A stretch of DNA of 64,000 nucleotides from contig NZ_LMJA01000022.1 of assembly GCF_001428895.1 (NCBI RefSeq), positions 271,916 to 335,915 on the forward strand, in the 5' to 3' direction. How positions within the stretch are numbered: position 1 is the first letter of the stretch; each line of letters begins with the position of its first letter. The notes under the pieces were generated by a model, which was given only the letters and a program-made list of their open reading frames with translations, was not told the origin of the DNA and made no database searches. The translations under genes and the position numbers were made by a program. This stretch comes from Mycobacterium sp. Root265 (GTDB lineage: Bacteria; Actinomycetota; Actinomycetes; Mycobacteriales; Mycobacteriaceae). This document shows positions 43,629 through 54,595 of the stretch, piece after piece.

Positions 43629-44962
43629 GCGCGCCGCCAGGTGACCGATGCCCAGATCGGTCCGCCCGCCACCATGGTGAACGGTGTGGCCACCGGGAAT
43701 TCGGGTTCTTCGGAACGTATCTCGGCTCGGCGCACGATGGTGGCCAGCGCCAGTGTGGCCTCCAGCATCGCGAAGTGGTCACCGATGCAGGACCGCGGCC
43801 CGGCACCGAAAGGCAGATACTGCCAACGGTTCAGGCGTTTGGCTGCCTCGGGCCGGAACCGGTCCGGGTCGAAGTCCAGGGGCCGGTCCCACAACTGCGG
43901 ATCCCGGTGCAGCGCATAGATTCCGCACAGCAGCAGCGTGCCCGCCTTGACCCGGTGGCCGTCGACGACCATGTCGCGCATCGCGCGTCGCGCCGTTCCG
44001 GGCGCCGGTGGGCACAGCCGCAGTGACTCCTTCAACACCTGGACGGTGTAGCCCAGATCGGCGACATCGTCGGGCGTCAACTCACGGTCCTCCAGTTCGG
44101 CCACCTCGGCGCGCACCGTCTCCTGGATCTGCGGGTTGCGACCCAGCTGCCACAGGGCATACGTCAGCGTGGTGGCGGTGGTGTCATGACCGGCGGCGAT
44201 GAAGACGATGAGTTCATCGCGAATCTCAGCCTCGGTCAACCCTTTTCCGGTCTCCGGGTCCTTCGCCGCCAGCAGTGCACGCACCAGCGGAGCATCCAGT
44301 CCGGGGTCGGCCCGGCAGGCGTCCAGCACGTCGGCGGCGAGCTTGCGCAGGGCCGCACTGGCGGCGCGGGCACGCGCGCGGGCCGGTGTCGGCAACCAGT
44401 GCGGGCTGCGGATCGGCGACGTCGCGCGATCGGCGACGTAGGTGAGTGCCACCCGCAGCGGTTCGTCGATGAGATCCGCCCGGTGGTCCAGGTCGATGCC
44501 CAGCACCGAACGGCCCAGCGCCCGCATCGTCAGGTGCCGGCATTCCACGTCGAGGTCGATGCGTTCGCCCTCTCGCCATGAGTCCACCACCGCATGCGCG
44601 GCCTGCGCCATGTGCCCGCCGAAGGTCTGCACATGTTTCTTGGTGAACACCGGCTGCAGGGCGCGACGGCGCGGCAGCCACTCGTCGTGCATGAGATCGA
44701 ACAGGTTGCCGCCGAGGACATGCCGCATCTCGCTGTGCATCATCGTCTTGTCCACGCAGCTGTCCGGCTGACCGAGCACATCGTGTGCGCCCTGCGGTGA
44801 GGTGGCCACCACGATGTCGGGCATCAGCCAGCGCGGAGCGAGTCGCAGCCGGGTCAACGGACCGCCGGTGTCCCGGAAGACCTCGAAGCCGGTGTTGAAG
44901 GACCGCAGCGTCTTGACCTGATCGCGGTAGGACATCGGGTTGAGCGGCACCAAGGGGAGCAT
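43559..44962 (-). CDS. Cytochrome P450
   Basis: A 467-residue soluble-type P450. The I-helix oxygen motif is IAAGHDTTATT, the K-helix ExxR is KESLRL, and the heme loop is FGAGPRSCIGDH, with the cysteine ligating iron. The N-terminus has no membrane anchor. The plan (MLPLVPLNPMSYRDQVKTL) resembles CYP132/CYP102-type fatty-acid-like P450s of mycobacteria, though I do not assign a family number. A ferredoxin or reductase partner is needed; FprB is at 48.5 kb, but a dedicated partner is not adjacent. The last 70 bases run antisense through the end of the DinB-like gene. Confidence 0.92.
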   Translation of the reverse strand: MLPLVPLNPMSYRDQVKTLRSFNTGFEVFRDTGGPLTRLRLAPRWLMPDIVVATSPQGAHDVLGQPDSCVDKTMMHSEMRHVLGGNLFDLMHDEWLPRRRALQPVFTKKHVQTFGGHMAQAAHAVVDSWREGERIDLDVECRHLTMRALGRSVLGIDLDHRADLIDEPLRVALTYVADRATSPIRSPHWLPTPARARARAASAALRKLAADVLDACRADPGLDAPLVRALLAAKDPETGKGLTEAEIRDELIVFIAAGHDTTATTLTYALWQLGRNPQIQETVRAEVAELEDRELTPDDVADLGYTVQVLKESLRLCPPAPGTARRAMRDMVVDGHRVKAGTLLLCGIYALHRDPQLWDRPLDFDPDRFRPEAAKRLNRWQYLPFGAGPRSCIGDHFAMLEATLALATIVRRAEIRSEEPEFPVATPFTMVAGGPIWASVTWRRAQTTEYPGGRADRPVSAVSTASP

Positions 44963-45093
44963 GTAAGTAGCGTCGCCGCCCGGCCGGACCGGCCATAGCG
45001 TAGCCGGCTACCTGCATTCGCCGGTGACGCGATGAGAACCGGAGACTCTTCCGGTCTATAGATCGTCAGTTGCCCGAGATCAGGAGAAACATC

Positions 45094-45546
45094 ATGGCCA
45101 TCGAAGTCACCCCCGCCGTCATCCCGCACCTCGTCGTCGACGACGGCGCCGGAGCCATCGATTTCTACGTCAAGGCTTTCGGCGCCACCGAACTGGGCCG
45201 GATGCCCGGGCCGGACGGCCGCCTGGTGCACGGCGCCGTGCAGATCAACGGATCCACCGTGATGCTGGCCGACGACTTCCCGGAGTACTGCGACGGGCAG
45301 TCGGAGAGCCCGAAGTCGCTCGGCGGGACGCCGGTCACCATTCACCTCGTCGTCACCGACGTCGACGCATCGTTCGCCCGAGCCGTCGAGGCCGGCGCCG
45401 AGGTGGTGATGGAGGTCGGGGACATGTTCTGGGGTGACCGCTACGGCGTCGTGCGTGACCCGTTCGGCCACAAGTGGTCACTGGGGCAGCCGGTTCGTGA
45501 GGTCAGCGACGAGGATCTGCAGAAGGCTATGCAGGAATTCCCGTGA
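45094..45546 (+). CDS. VOC/glyoxalase family protein (Rv0887c-like)
   Basis: A 150-residue vicinal-oxygen-chelate protein. The first repeat opens TPAVIPHLVVDDGAGAIDFYVKAFGATE and the second begins around VTIHLVVTDVDASFARAVEAGAE, each giving metal ligands. The end FGHKWSLGQPV is typical of the YdhG/PhnB-like branch. The ATG at 45094 has a good AGGAG eight bases before it; an ATG 8 codons upstream lacks one. M. tuberculosis Rv0887c is about 152 residues and also lies near citA, which supports the match. The specific reaction is unknown. Its 3' end overlaps the convergent GH1 gene by 20 bases. Confidence 0.88.
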   Translation: MAIEVTPAVIPHLVVDDGAGAIDFYVKAFGATELGRMPGPDGRLVHGAVQINGSTVMLADDFPEYCDGQSESPKSLGGTPVTIHLVVTDVDASFARAVEAGAEVVMEVGDMFWGDRYGVVRDPFGHKWSLGQPVREVSDEDLQKAMQEFP

Positions 45547-48013
45547 CGGCCCCCGGCACATAGAGCTCCAACAAGTCCGTCGGCAGCGCGTTCGCGCCGG
45601 TGATCTGGCTGATCGCCGAGATGCTGGCGGGCTTGGGGGTGCGCTCCAGCTCGGGGGTGCTGGGGTCGGAGCCGTACAGGCCGAACTGCAGGTGGTATCC
45701 CTCCGACCATTCCAGGTTGTCGACGAAGGACCAGTAGGTGTAGCCGCGGATGTCGGTGCCGTGCGCCAGCAGGTCCTGGACGACCGCGACGTGGTTGACG
45801 ATGTAGGACGGCCGCTTGGTGTCGTCGTCGTCGGCGACGCCGTTCTCGGTGATCCACAGCGGTTTGCCGTAGGACGCAGCGACTTCCAGCACCTCGCGGA
45901 AGCCGCCCGGGTCGATGGGCTGGTTGAAATCGCTGCACGTCTGCGAGGACGGCTCGCACCGGAACGGGATCCCCTGCAGGAAATTGAAGCCCGGCAGCGG
46001 CGCGAAACCGAAGCCGCCCATGGGCTGCGTGCCGTAGTACTGCACGCCCAGGAAGTCGACCTTGTCGGCGAAGCCGGGACGGATCTCGTCGGCGGTCTTC
46101 TTGCCGTCGAAGTTCGCGTCGATCCAGCCGTCGATGACCGCGTTGGGGAACCACTGGTTGAACACCTTGTTCCAGGCGTCCGCGGCAGCCACGTCCTGCG
46201 GGTTCAGCGGATTGGCCGGCCGCGCGGGAACCATGTTGTTGGCGAACCCGACAAAGGCGTCGTCGTCCCATGTGTGGATCGCGTCGTAGGCAGCGACGTG
46301 CCCCTTGGCCTCGTTGGTGACGAAGCGGGCGGCCAGATCGGGGCGCAGCACGCCCGGCGGCCAGCTCGGCACCAGCCCGGGAATCGCCAGGAACTCCGTC
46401 ATCACCGGCGGGAAGGGCTCGTTGAGCGTCACCCAGTTGTCCACCTGGTCGCCGTAGGTCCAGGCCAGGAACGCGGCGTACTTCTCGAACTCGACGGGGG
46501 TCTGCTCCGACAGCCAGCCCGCGGCGGGAGCGGGCAGCCCCAGCTGGATGAGCGGGCGTGCGGTGATCGGATCGTGCACCCACAGCGGCAGGGTGAAGTG
46601 GTTGACGGTGACCAACGGCTCCAGCCCGTGGGCGCGCAGCGCGTCGAAGACGGCACGGTAGTGCGCCACCTCGACCGGGTTCGCCAATGCCTGCAGGGCC
46701 TGCAGATCGGCCAGGCTCACCCCGCCACCCTCGTCCGTGATGTCGATGCCCGCAGTCGAATTCGGGAAGATCCGGCTCCACTCGATGGACATCCGGAAGG
46801 TGTTCATGCCGAGTTCTTCCTTGGCCAGCGCGGCGTCGGAGTCGTAGGACACGTAGGTGCCGGGTCCGTTCTCCGGGACGCCGTTGGTCAAGCCGAGCAG
46901 CTGGTTGAGCGGGTGGTGCACCCACTTGTACCAATCGGAGTTCGGGTCGATCGGCGATCCGGGACCGCCTTCGGCCTGGAATCCGGCATGCGCGACACCC
47001 CAATGGAAATCGTCGGGGAAGGACAGGTCCACACCTTCCACCGGGTCGACGTTCACGGTGATGGTGCGGGCCACCCCGTGCCCGCCGCCGGGGCGGATCA
47101 GGTCGCCCAGGATGGGAACGTGCTGCAGGAAACCGAGCGGGCCGTGCCAGTGCACGCCGGCCCGTTGGTCGTCGACCACCACGGTGAAGCTGTCGGTGCC
47201 GCCCGTCGCGGCCATGGCGTTCGTCGGCCGGTAGATGAAATCGCCTGTGCTCTGGTCGATCTGAACCACGCCGCCGTTGAGTGGGCGGCCGATCACGGTG
47301 TACTTCAGCGGGTCGCCGTCGGGATCGAAGGCGCCGACATTGCCGAGCGCCTGACCGGTGGTGGTCTGCGTCGTCTCACCGGAGTACTCGATCTTCGGTG
47401 AGCCGTTGAACAATTCGCGGCGCACCCAGGCCAGCACCGCCCACACCGAGGGCGGGCCGACGGGCCCGGCGGGCAGGCCCGCGGCGAACGGGCTCAGCAC
47501 CGCGCCGACCAGACTCTTGACCACATTGGCCACGTACCGGACCGCGGTGACCGGGTTGGGCAGGGTCGATGTCCATTTCACCGGAGCGGCCGCCGTGGCC
47601 GCCACCGGGGCGACGGCCGCGGCCACCGGCGCCGCGGTCTGCACCTGAGCCCGGGCCGGGGCGCTCGGGATGTCGGACGTGCCGTTGTCCTCGGGTCCGG
47701 TGTCGTCGGCGACGTCGGCCTCTTCGTTCTCCGGTACGTCCGGTGTGACGCCGGTCAGGCGCGGCGAGGTCAGTCCGCCGCGCGCGGTGGTCTGCGCCTG
47801 CCGGACGGTGCGGGGCGCGACGCGGCGTTCGGGTTTCGTGACCTCGGGCTTCGGCTCGGTCTCCGCCTCGGGTGCGGAGGCCTGCCCCGCGCCTTGTTCA
47901 GTGCCCTGTTCGGCGCCCGGCGTCTCGGCCAACGCCAGACCCGGATATCCCAACCCGGTCGCCGACCAGATGCCGACCACCACTGCCACGCCCGCGACCC
48001 GACCACTACGCAT
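45527..48013 (-). CDS. Secreted modular GH1 beta-glycosidase
   Basis: An 828-residue protein. It has a signal peptide of about 28 residues, then an Ala/Pro/Glu-rich low-complexity stretch to about 160. A VCBS/cadherin-like module follows at about 205-330 (QALGNVGAFDPDGDPLKYTVIG, TGDFIYRPTNA, DSFTVVVDD). The rest is a family 1 glycoside hydrolase. Acid/base E532 is in TLNEP and nucleophile E723 in ITENG. The YTYWSFVDNLEWSEGY segment supplies the substrate-binding tryptophan and glutamate. GH1 enzymes act on beta-glucosides and related sugars. A secreted, Ig-module-bearing form is unusual; normal members are cytosolic and about 450 residues. Confidence 0.88.
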   Translation of the reverse strand: MRSGRVAGVAVVVGIWSATGLGYPGLALAETPGAEQGTEQGAGQASAPEAETEPKPEVTKPERRVAPRTVRQAQTTARGGLTSPRLTGVTPDVPENEEADVADDTGPEDNGTSDIPSAPARAQVQTAAPVAAAVAPVAATAAAPVKWTSTLPNPVTAVRYVANVVKSLVGAVLSPFAAGLPAGPVGPPSVWAVLAWVRRELFNGSPKIEYSGETTQTTTGQALGNVGAFDPDGDPLKYTVIGRPLNGGVVQIDQSTGDFIYRPTNAMAATGGTDSFTVVVDDQRAGVHWHGPLGFLQHVPILGDLIRPGGGHGVARTITVNVDPVEGVDLSFPDDFHWGVAHAGFQAEGGPGSPIDPNSDWYKWVHHPLNQLLGLTNGVPENGPGTYVSYDSDAALAKEELGMNTFRMSIEWSRIFPNSTAGIDITDEGGGVSLADLQALQALANPVEVAHYRAVFDALRAHGLEPLVTVNHFTLPLWVHDPITARPLIQLGLPAPAAGWLSEQTPVEFEKYAAFLAWTYGDQVDNWVTLNEPFPPVMTEFLAIPGLVPSWPPGVLRPDLAARFVTNEAKGHVAAYDAIHTWDDDAFVGFANNMVPARPANPLNPQDVAAADAWNKVFNQWFPNAVIDGWIDANFDGKKTADEIRPGFADKVDFLGVQYYGTQPMGGFGFAPLPGFNFLQGIPFRCEPSSQTCSDFNQPIDPGGFREVLEVAASYGKPLWITENGVADDDDTKRPSYIVNHVAVVQDLLAHGTDIRGYTYWSFVDNLEWSEGYHLQFGLYGSDPSTPELERTPKPASISAISQITGANALPTDLLELYVPGAVTGIPA

Positions 48014-48094
48014 TCATTTCGTATACACGCTGCGCTGCGGCGATATCCCGGAATTCACATCTCACGTTCCGCACCCGATCGTCGTCTACCGGGT

Positions 48095-48520
48095 ATGACT
48101 GCAACCATCGAGACCGGGAATCTGTTGCGCGGGATGTACGCCGCCGAGCGCGACTATCTGGCCGCGGGCGGACCCGGAACGGGCAACTTCGGCATCCTGG
48201 CGCCGTTCTTCTCCCCGGACGTCGTCCTTCATCAGGCGCGGGCGCTCCCCTACGGCGGGGTGTGGCGCGGACACCGCGGTATGGAACGGTTCTTCATGGC
48301 GATGAGCCGCACCTGGTCCGATTTCGAGATGGTCGAGCAGAAGTTTCTCGCGACGACCGACACCGCCGTGGTCCTCACCCGGGTCGAGGCCCGCGCCCGA
48401 TCGACCGGACGGAACGTGAGCTTCCCGATCCTGCAGACCCTGCGGATGGTTGACGGACGCATCGCCGAGGTGCGCCCGTTCTACTGGGACACCGCGGCGA
48501 TCGTCGCCGTCCTGGATTAG
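48095..48520 (+). CDS. SnoaL-like/NTF2-fold protein
   Basis: A 141-residue NTF2-like (SnoaL/ketosteroid-isomerase-related) protein. Typical features are the early helix NLLRGMYAAERDYLAAG, the PFFSPDVVLHQARALPYGGVWRGHRGMERFF block and the closing LQTLRMVDGRIAEVRPFYWDTAAI. Members act as isomerases, hydrolases or binding proteins, and the residues seen do not decide which. The ATG at 48095 is used; the preceding bases lack a strong ribosome site. It is divergent from the GH1 gene, and its stop overlaps the convergent fprB stop by four bases. Confidence 0.85.
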   Translation: MTATIETGNLLRGMYAAERDYLAAGGPGTGNFGILAPFFSPDVVLHQARALPYGGVWRGHRGMERFFMAMSRTWSDFEMVEQKFLATTDTAVVLTRVEARARSTGRNVSFPILQTLRMVDGRIAEVRPFYWDTAAIVAVLD

Positions 48521-50163
48521 CGGCGCAGGCCCGCCAGCAGCCGTTTGTGCGCGGGCGGTCGCGGCGCCGTCGCGGCAGCCGCGAGCATGTCCGCGATATC
48601 GACGAACTTGTCCCGCGGACGCTGTCCGCCACCGCGCGCGATCTCGGCGGCGTCGATAGCGCGCCAGCCCGCGGCGTCAACGACCGCGGGCTGGCGGCTT
48701 CGGACCAGCTTGTCCAGCGCCGCCGGCTTGTGGGCCGGGTCGCCGAGCTGTCCTCGGTTGTAGTCCTCCACCAGATTGCGCACCGTCTCGGCCGCGCACG
48801 ACTTGTTGGTGCCGATGAAACCGGTCGGGCCGCGTTTGATCCAGCCCGCCACATACGCACCGGCGGCGTCGAGCACCCGGCCACCGTCATTGGGCACCAC
48901 CGCCGCCACCTCGTCGAACGGCAGATCGGCAATTGCCTTGCCGCGGTAGCCGATCGAAGTGAGCACCATGCCGGCGTCCAGCGTCCCGGCGTCCGCGAAC
49001 TCGATACCGGTGATCCGCTCGTCGCCGAGCAGACGCTGTGGGGTGAGCTGGTAGGCCAACCGGATGCGCGGCCGGGTGATCGGCGCGGAGGCGTCGCCCA
49101 GCTTGGTCAGGATCTCCAGCTTGTTGCGGGTGAGCCGATCCTCGACGGTGGCGAGATCGGCGACGACCCGCTGATGATCCGCGGCGTCGAGCACCACATC
49201 GCAGGTGGAGGTCAGTCCGATCAGCTCGGGCAGCGTGAACGCCGAGAACTCTGGGCCGCGCCGCGCCGCGATCACCACTTCCTGCACCTTCGAGTCCCTC
49301 AGCGCGGCAAGCGCGTGATCGGCGATATCCGTGCGCGCCAAGGTATCCGGATCCGAGGTGAGGATGCGCGCCACGTCGAAAGCGACGTTGCCGTTGCCGA
49401 TGATGACGACCCGCTCGTGGCCGAGGTCCACCGGCAGATCCACGAAATCGGGGTGCCCGTTGAACCAGGCCACCACCTCGGTCGCAGTGGCGCTGCCCGG
49501 CAGACCCATGCCCGCGATGTCGAGTCGACGGTCATTGGGCGCGCCGACTGCGTAGAGCACCGCGTGGTGATGTTCCAGCAGATCGGCATGGCTCAGGTGC
49601 TTGCCCACTTCGACGTTGAGGAAGGCCGTGAACCCGTCATGCTCGGACACCCGGTCGAAGAGACGCGTGACCCGCTTGGTGCTCTGATGATCGGGCGCCA
49701 CCCCGGCACGGACCAAACCGTAAGGCGTGGGCAGCTTCTCGAAGACGCTCACCCGGACCCCTCGCTGGGTGAGCAGTTCGTCGGCGGCGTACATCGCCGC
49801 GGGCCCCGAGCCGACGATCGCGACCCGCAACGGTCCACCGGGGCGCGGTGACACCATCGGGGCGGGCAGCACGGGGGCCAGTTTGGAGGTCGGCGGCAGC
49901 TTGCCTTCCCGCTTCGGATAGAACGCCGCATTGAGTTCGACGAACGGCAGCTGTTTTTCGGTCAGCTTGGTATCCGCGGAGATCGCGCCCACCGGACAGG
50001 CGCTGACGCAGGCACCGCAGTCGACGCAGGCATCGGGATCGATGAACAGCATCTCGGCGGTGGCGAAGCCCGGCTCATCCGGTGAGGGATGAATGCAGTT
50101 GACCGGACACGCATAGACACAGGACCCGTCGCTGCAACACGACTGGGTGATGACGTGTGGCAT
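48517..50163 (-). CDS. fprB: Ferredoxin--NADP reductase FprB
   Basis: A 548-residue fusion. The first 65 residues are a seven-iron or 4Fe-4S ferredoxin with two cysteine clusters, CCSDGSCVYACPVNC and CVDCGACVSACP. The rest is a glutathione-reductase-like ferredoxin/adrenodoxin reductase with GSGPAAMYAADELL for FAD, PTPYGLVRAGVAPDHQ and GNGNVAFDVARIL for NADP(H). It should transfer electrons between NADPH and ferredoxins, possibly serving P450s such as the one at 43.6 kb. M. tuberculosis FprB (Rv0886) has the same plan and the same neighbours. It follows the diiron oxygenase gene by four bases. Confidence 0.94.
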   Translation of the reverse strand: MPHVITQSCCSDGSCVYACPVNCIHPSPDEPGFATAEMLFIDPDACVDCGACVSACPVGAISADTKLTEKQLPFVELNAAFYPKREGKLPPTSKLAPVLPAPMVSPRPGGPLRVAIVGSGPAAMYAADELLTQRGVRVSVFEKLPTPYGLVRAGVAPDHQSTKRVTRLFDRVSEHDGFTAFLNVEVGKHLSHADLLEHHHAVLYAVGAPNDRRLDIAGMGLPGSATATEVVAWFNGHPDFVDLPVDLGHERVVIIGNGNVAFDVARILTSDPDTLARTDIADHALAALRDSKVQEVVIAARRGPEFSAFTLPELIGLTSTCDVVLDAADHQRVVADLATVEDRLTRNKLEILTKLGDASAPITRPRIRLAYQLTPQRLLGDERITGIEFADAGTLDAGMVLTSIGYRGKAIADLPFDEVAAVVPNDGGRVLDAAGAYVAGWIKRGPTGFIGTNKSCAAETVRNLVEDYNRGQLGDPAHKPAALDKLVRSRQPAVVDAAGWRAIDAAEIARGGGQRPRDKFVDIADMLAAAATAPRPPAHKRLLAGLRR

Positions 50164-50167
50164 GGCC

Positions 50168-51199
50168 TTACGACGCGACCGACACCAGGTGCTCGCGCTG
50201 CGGCTCGCTGCGGTAGCGGGCCGGCGGGCCGTCGATCTTGCAGATCTTCCACACCAGCTTGGCGATCGGGTTCATCAGGCCGGTGTCGTAGCTCAGCATG
50301 CGCACATCGGAGAACATGTTGCGCAGGAACATCTGTGACTCGGGAGCCTTGAAGAAGATCTCCTTGCGCACCGAACGCGGGATGTCGAATTCCTTCCAGA
50401 ACTCGCGCGGGGGCACCACGATCGCCGAACACAGGATGCGCATGGTCAACGGCACGAAGATCGAGAGCATCCAGCGCTGGCGACGGCGCAGGGTCGGCAC
50501 CCGCTTGTGCAGGTACTGGTGCGCGAACGAGATGTGCCGCGCTTCCTCGGCGACGTGAATCGCCATGACCCGCTCCATGATCGGGTGCAGGGCCTTGCCC
50601 TCGCGGAGCACGTTCTTCTGGGTGTGGTCGATGGGCTCCTCGCCGGCGAGTACGCCGAAGAAGAACGGGATCGGGAACGGTCCGGCGGCCAGCGGGATGA
50701 TCGGCTGCACCCACTTGAGCATCTTGGGCATGCCGGGGACGTCCACGCCCATCCGGTTGACCATCTCCTGGAACATCAGGGTGTGGTTGCACTCTTCGAC
50801 CGACTCGTGCAGGCAGTACCGGTATTCCGGTGAGCCGTTCGGTACCCAGAACGAGTACTCCATGAGGCCGCGGATCAGGATGTTCTCGAAGTGCAGGCCC
50901 ACCTTGGCGACGTTGGCCTGGCGCCACATGCCGATTTCGATCTGACGCTCGACCGGCTGCGCCTGGTACCAGGCGTGGCCACCGATCGGGTCGGTGTCCG
51001 GAAGGATCCAGCGCTCATCGTTGGGGGTCACGGCGAACTCCGGGGAATCCCACTCGATGTCCTGGTACGGGTTGAAACTGCGCCGCACGGACCCCTCCGA
51101 CAGCGTTGTCAGCATGTCTGTGTACTGAGCGTCGTCGCGAACTTCCATATTGCGACGCCAACGTCGGATCACACGTGTCTTGGCTTCTTTGACAGCCAT
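50168..51199 (-). CDS. AurF-like diiron oxygenase (Rv0885-like)
   Basis: A 343-residue, all-helical protein of the para-aminobenzoate N-oxygenase (AurF) family. Iron ligands are in the helices HFENILIRG, ESVEECNHTLMFQEM and HVAEEARHISFAHQ, the E-x6-H/E-x2-H pattern of a ferritin-like diiron centre. Such enzymes oxygenate aromatic amines or fatty-acyl substrates; mycobacterial members have no proven substrate. The ATG at 51199 is chosen since GGAGG is placed eight bases ahead of it; an ATG 15 bases upstream has none. FprB, four bases downstream, is an obvious electron donor, so the two probably form a functional pair. Confidence 0.9.
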   Translation of the reverse strand: MAVKEAKTRVIRRWRRNMEVRDDAQYTDMLTTLSEGSVRRSFNPYQDIEWDSPEFAVTPNDERWILPDTDPIGGHAWYQAQPVERQIEIGMWRQANVAKVGLHFENILIRGLMEYSFWVPNGSPEYRYCLHESVEECNHTLMFQEMVNRMGVDVPGMPKMLKWVQPIIPLAAGPFPIPFFFGVLAGEEPIDHTQKNVLREGKALHPIMERVMAIHVAEEARHISFAHQYLHKRVPTLRRRQRWMLSIFVPLTMRILCSAIVVPPREFWKEFDIPRSVRKEIFFKAPESQMFLRNMFSDVRMLSYDTGLMNPIAKLVWKICKIDGPPARYRSEPQREHLVSVAS

Positions 51200-51320
51200 T
51201 CGGGGGGCCTCCATGCCTACCGTGAGATTTACATTCGGTTGCTCGATGTCTAAGGACAGTACCCGCGGTACCAGATTCTAACCAGGGCCTTTTCCGAGGT
51301 GTGGCCCAGCGGCGTTATCC

Positions 51321-51343
51321 AGGTCACATGTGACTCAGGTCAC
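51321..51343. promoter_or_regulatory. Palindrome and direct repeat in the Rv0885/SPFH intergenic region
   Basis: GTCACATGTGAC at 51323-51334 is a perfect 12-base palindrome. AGGTCAC occurs at 51321-51327 and again at 51337-51343, 16 bases apart, so the same half-site is present at least twice in the same direction. This lies between the divergent AurF-like and SPFH genes, a natural place for a shared operator. The protein that binds is unknown. Confidence 0.5.
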
Positions 51344-51401
51344 GCAAGAATGTGGCTCAGTCGGCAAAAGTGACATCTATCTGGCTAAAATCTGGCCGTC
51401 A

Positions 51402-51426
51402 CTGTCAGCGACGTCATCGCTGACAG
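51402..51426. promoter_or_regulatory. Perfect 10-base inverted repeat before the SPFH gene
   Basis: CTGTCAGCGA (51402-51411) and TCGCTGACAG (51417-51426) are exact reverse complements around the five-base centre CGTCA. The repeat ends 17 bases before the ATG, just ahead of the purine-rich GGAGGCGGGGA. It could be an operator or, if transcribed, a stable hairpin that affects translation. This is the strongest symmetric element in the right half apart from the one at 56305. Confidence 0.6.
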
Positions 51427-51443
51427 CTCGGAGGCGGGGAGCC

Positions 51444-53571
<2,128 letters not shown>

Positions 53572-53633
53572 GTCCTGCGTGTCTGCACGGTAACGGGCGG
53601 ATAACAAAGTAGGGTGCGCGGTGGAGGTGCACT

Positions 53634-54575
53634 ATGCGGGAACTCAAGGTCGTCGGGCTCGACGTGGACGGCAAGCGGCTCATCTGCGAGGCCCCCGACT
53701 CCGGTGACAATTTCGCCATTCGTGTCGACAACCGTCTGCGGGCCGCCGTGCGCGGCGACAAGGCCACCTCCAATCAAACCGAGATCGAGGTCGAGGTGAG
53801 CTCAGGCTTGCGTCCCAAGGAGATCCAGTCCCGCATTCGTGCGGGCGCTTCGGTGGAGCAGGTCGCCGCACTGGCCGGTGAGGACATCGACCGGATCCGG
53901 CGGTTCGCCAGCCCGGTGCTGCTGGAGCGTTCCCGCGCGGCCGAGCTGGCCACCGCGGCGCATCCGGTGCTTGCCGACGGCCCGTCGGTACTGACGCTGC
54001 TGGAGACGATCACCACCGCCCTGATCTCCCGCGGCCTGGACCCGAGCGCGACCAACTGGGATGCCTGGCGCAATGAGGATGGCCGCTGGACGGTCCAGCT
54101 GGCCTGGAAGGCCGGCAAGTCCGATCTGCAGGCCCACTTCCGGTTCACGCCCGGCTCGCATGGCGGCACGGTCGTCGCGTTCGATGACAGTGCGTCCGAG
54201 CTGATCGACCCGAGCTTCGCCCGGCCGCTGCGCCCGGTGGCCGCGGTCGCTCAACTCGACTTCGAAGTGGCGCCGGTCGCCGTTCATGCCCCCGTTTACC
54301 CGTCCCAGGTCCCGGTCCACCCGTCCCAGGTGGTGCTGCCGCCGCAGGCCCCTGCGCCGGTGGCCGCCGCACCGGTAACCGCCCCGGTCGCTCCCCCGGC
54401 CCCGCCATCTCCCGCGCCCGCACCTCAGGCCACTCCCGCTCCGGCTACCGCCGGCGCCGAAGCCGAGGCGGACGAGGAGCCGGCACCGAAGCCGCGCCGC
54501 GCCCGTAAGGCCAAGCCGTCTGTCCCCGCGTGGGAAGACGTCCTGCTGGGCGTGCGTTCCGGCACCCAGCGCTGA
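53634..54575 (+). CDS. sepH: Cell-division regulator SepH (DUF3071)
   Basis: A 313-residue protein. The N-terminal 170 residues are the DUF3071 domain (MRELKVVGLDVDGKRLICEA, then SSGLRPKEIQSRIRAGASVEQVAALAGED, in parts), whose helix-turn-helix-like part is conserved. A linker rich in proline, alanine and valine (PVHPSQVVLPPQAPAPVAA) and a basic tail (KPRRARKAKPSVPAWEDVLLG) follow. SepH of Streptomyces binds FtsZ and promotes its assembly; M. tuberculosis Rv0883c is the counterpart next to serC. GGAGGTGCACT ahead of the ATG supports this start. Confidence 0.9.
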   Translation: MRELKVVGLDVDGKRLICEAPDSGDNFAIRVDNRLRAAVRGDKATSNQTEIEVEVSSGLRPKEIQSRIRAGASVEQVAALAGEDIDRIRRFASPVLLERSRAAELATAAHPVLADGPSVLTLLETITTALISRGLDPSATNWDAWRNEDGRWTVQLAWKAGKSDLQAHFRFTPGSHGGTVVAFDDSASELIDPSFARPLRPVAAVAQLDFEVAPVAVHAPVYPSQVPVHPSQVVLPPQAPAPVAAAPVTAPVAPPAPPSPAPAPQATPAPATAGAEAEADEEPAPKPRRARKAKPSVPAWEDVLLGVRSGTQR

Positions 54576-54595
54576 GCCGCTCTTAGCGCCGCCCT

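Noticed and set aside
45434-47401. Long plus-strand frame opposite the GH1 gene
   Set aside because: Composition is the valine/aspartate/arginine-rich pattern of antisense shadow; the opposite strand has signal peptide and catalytic motifs.
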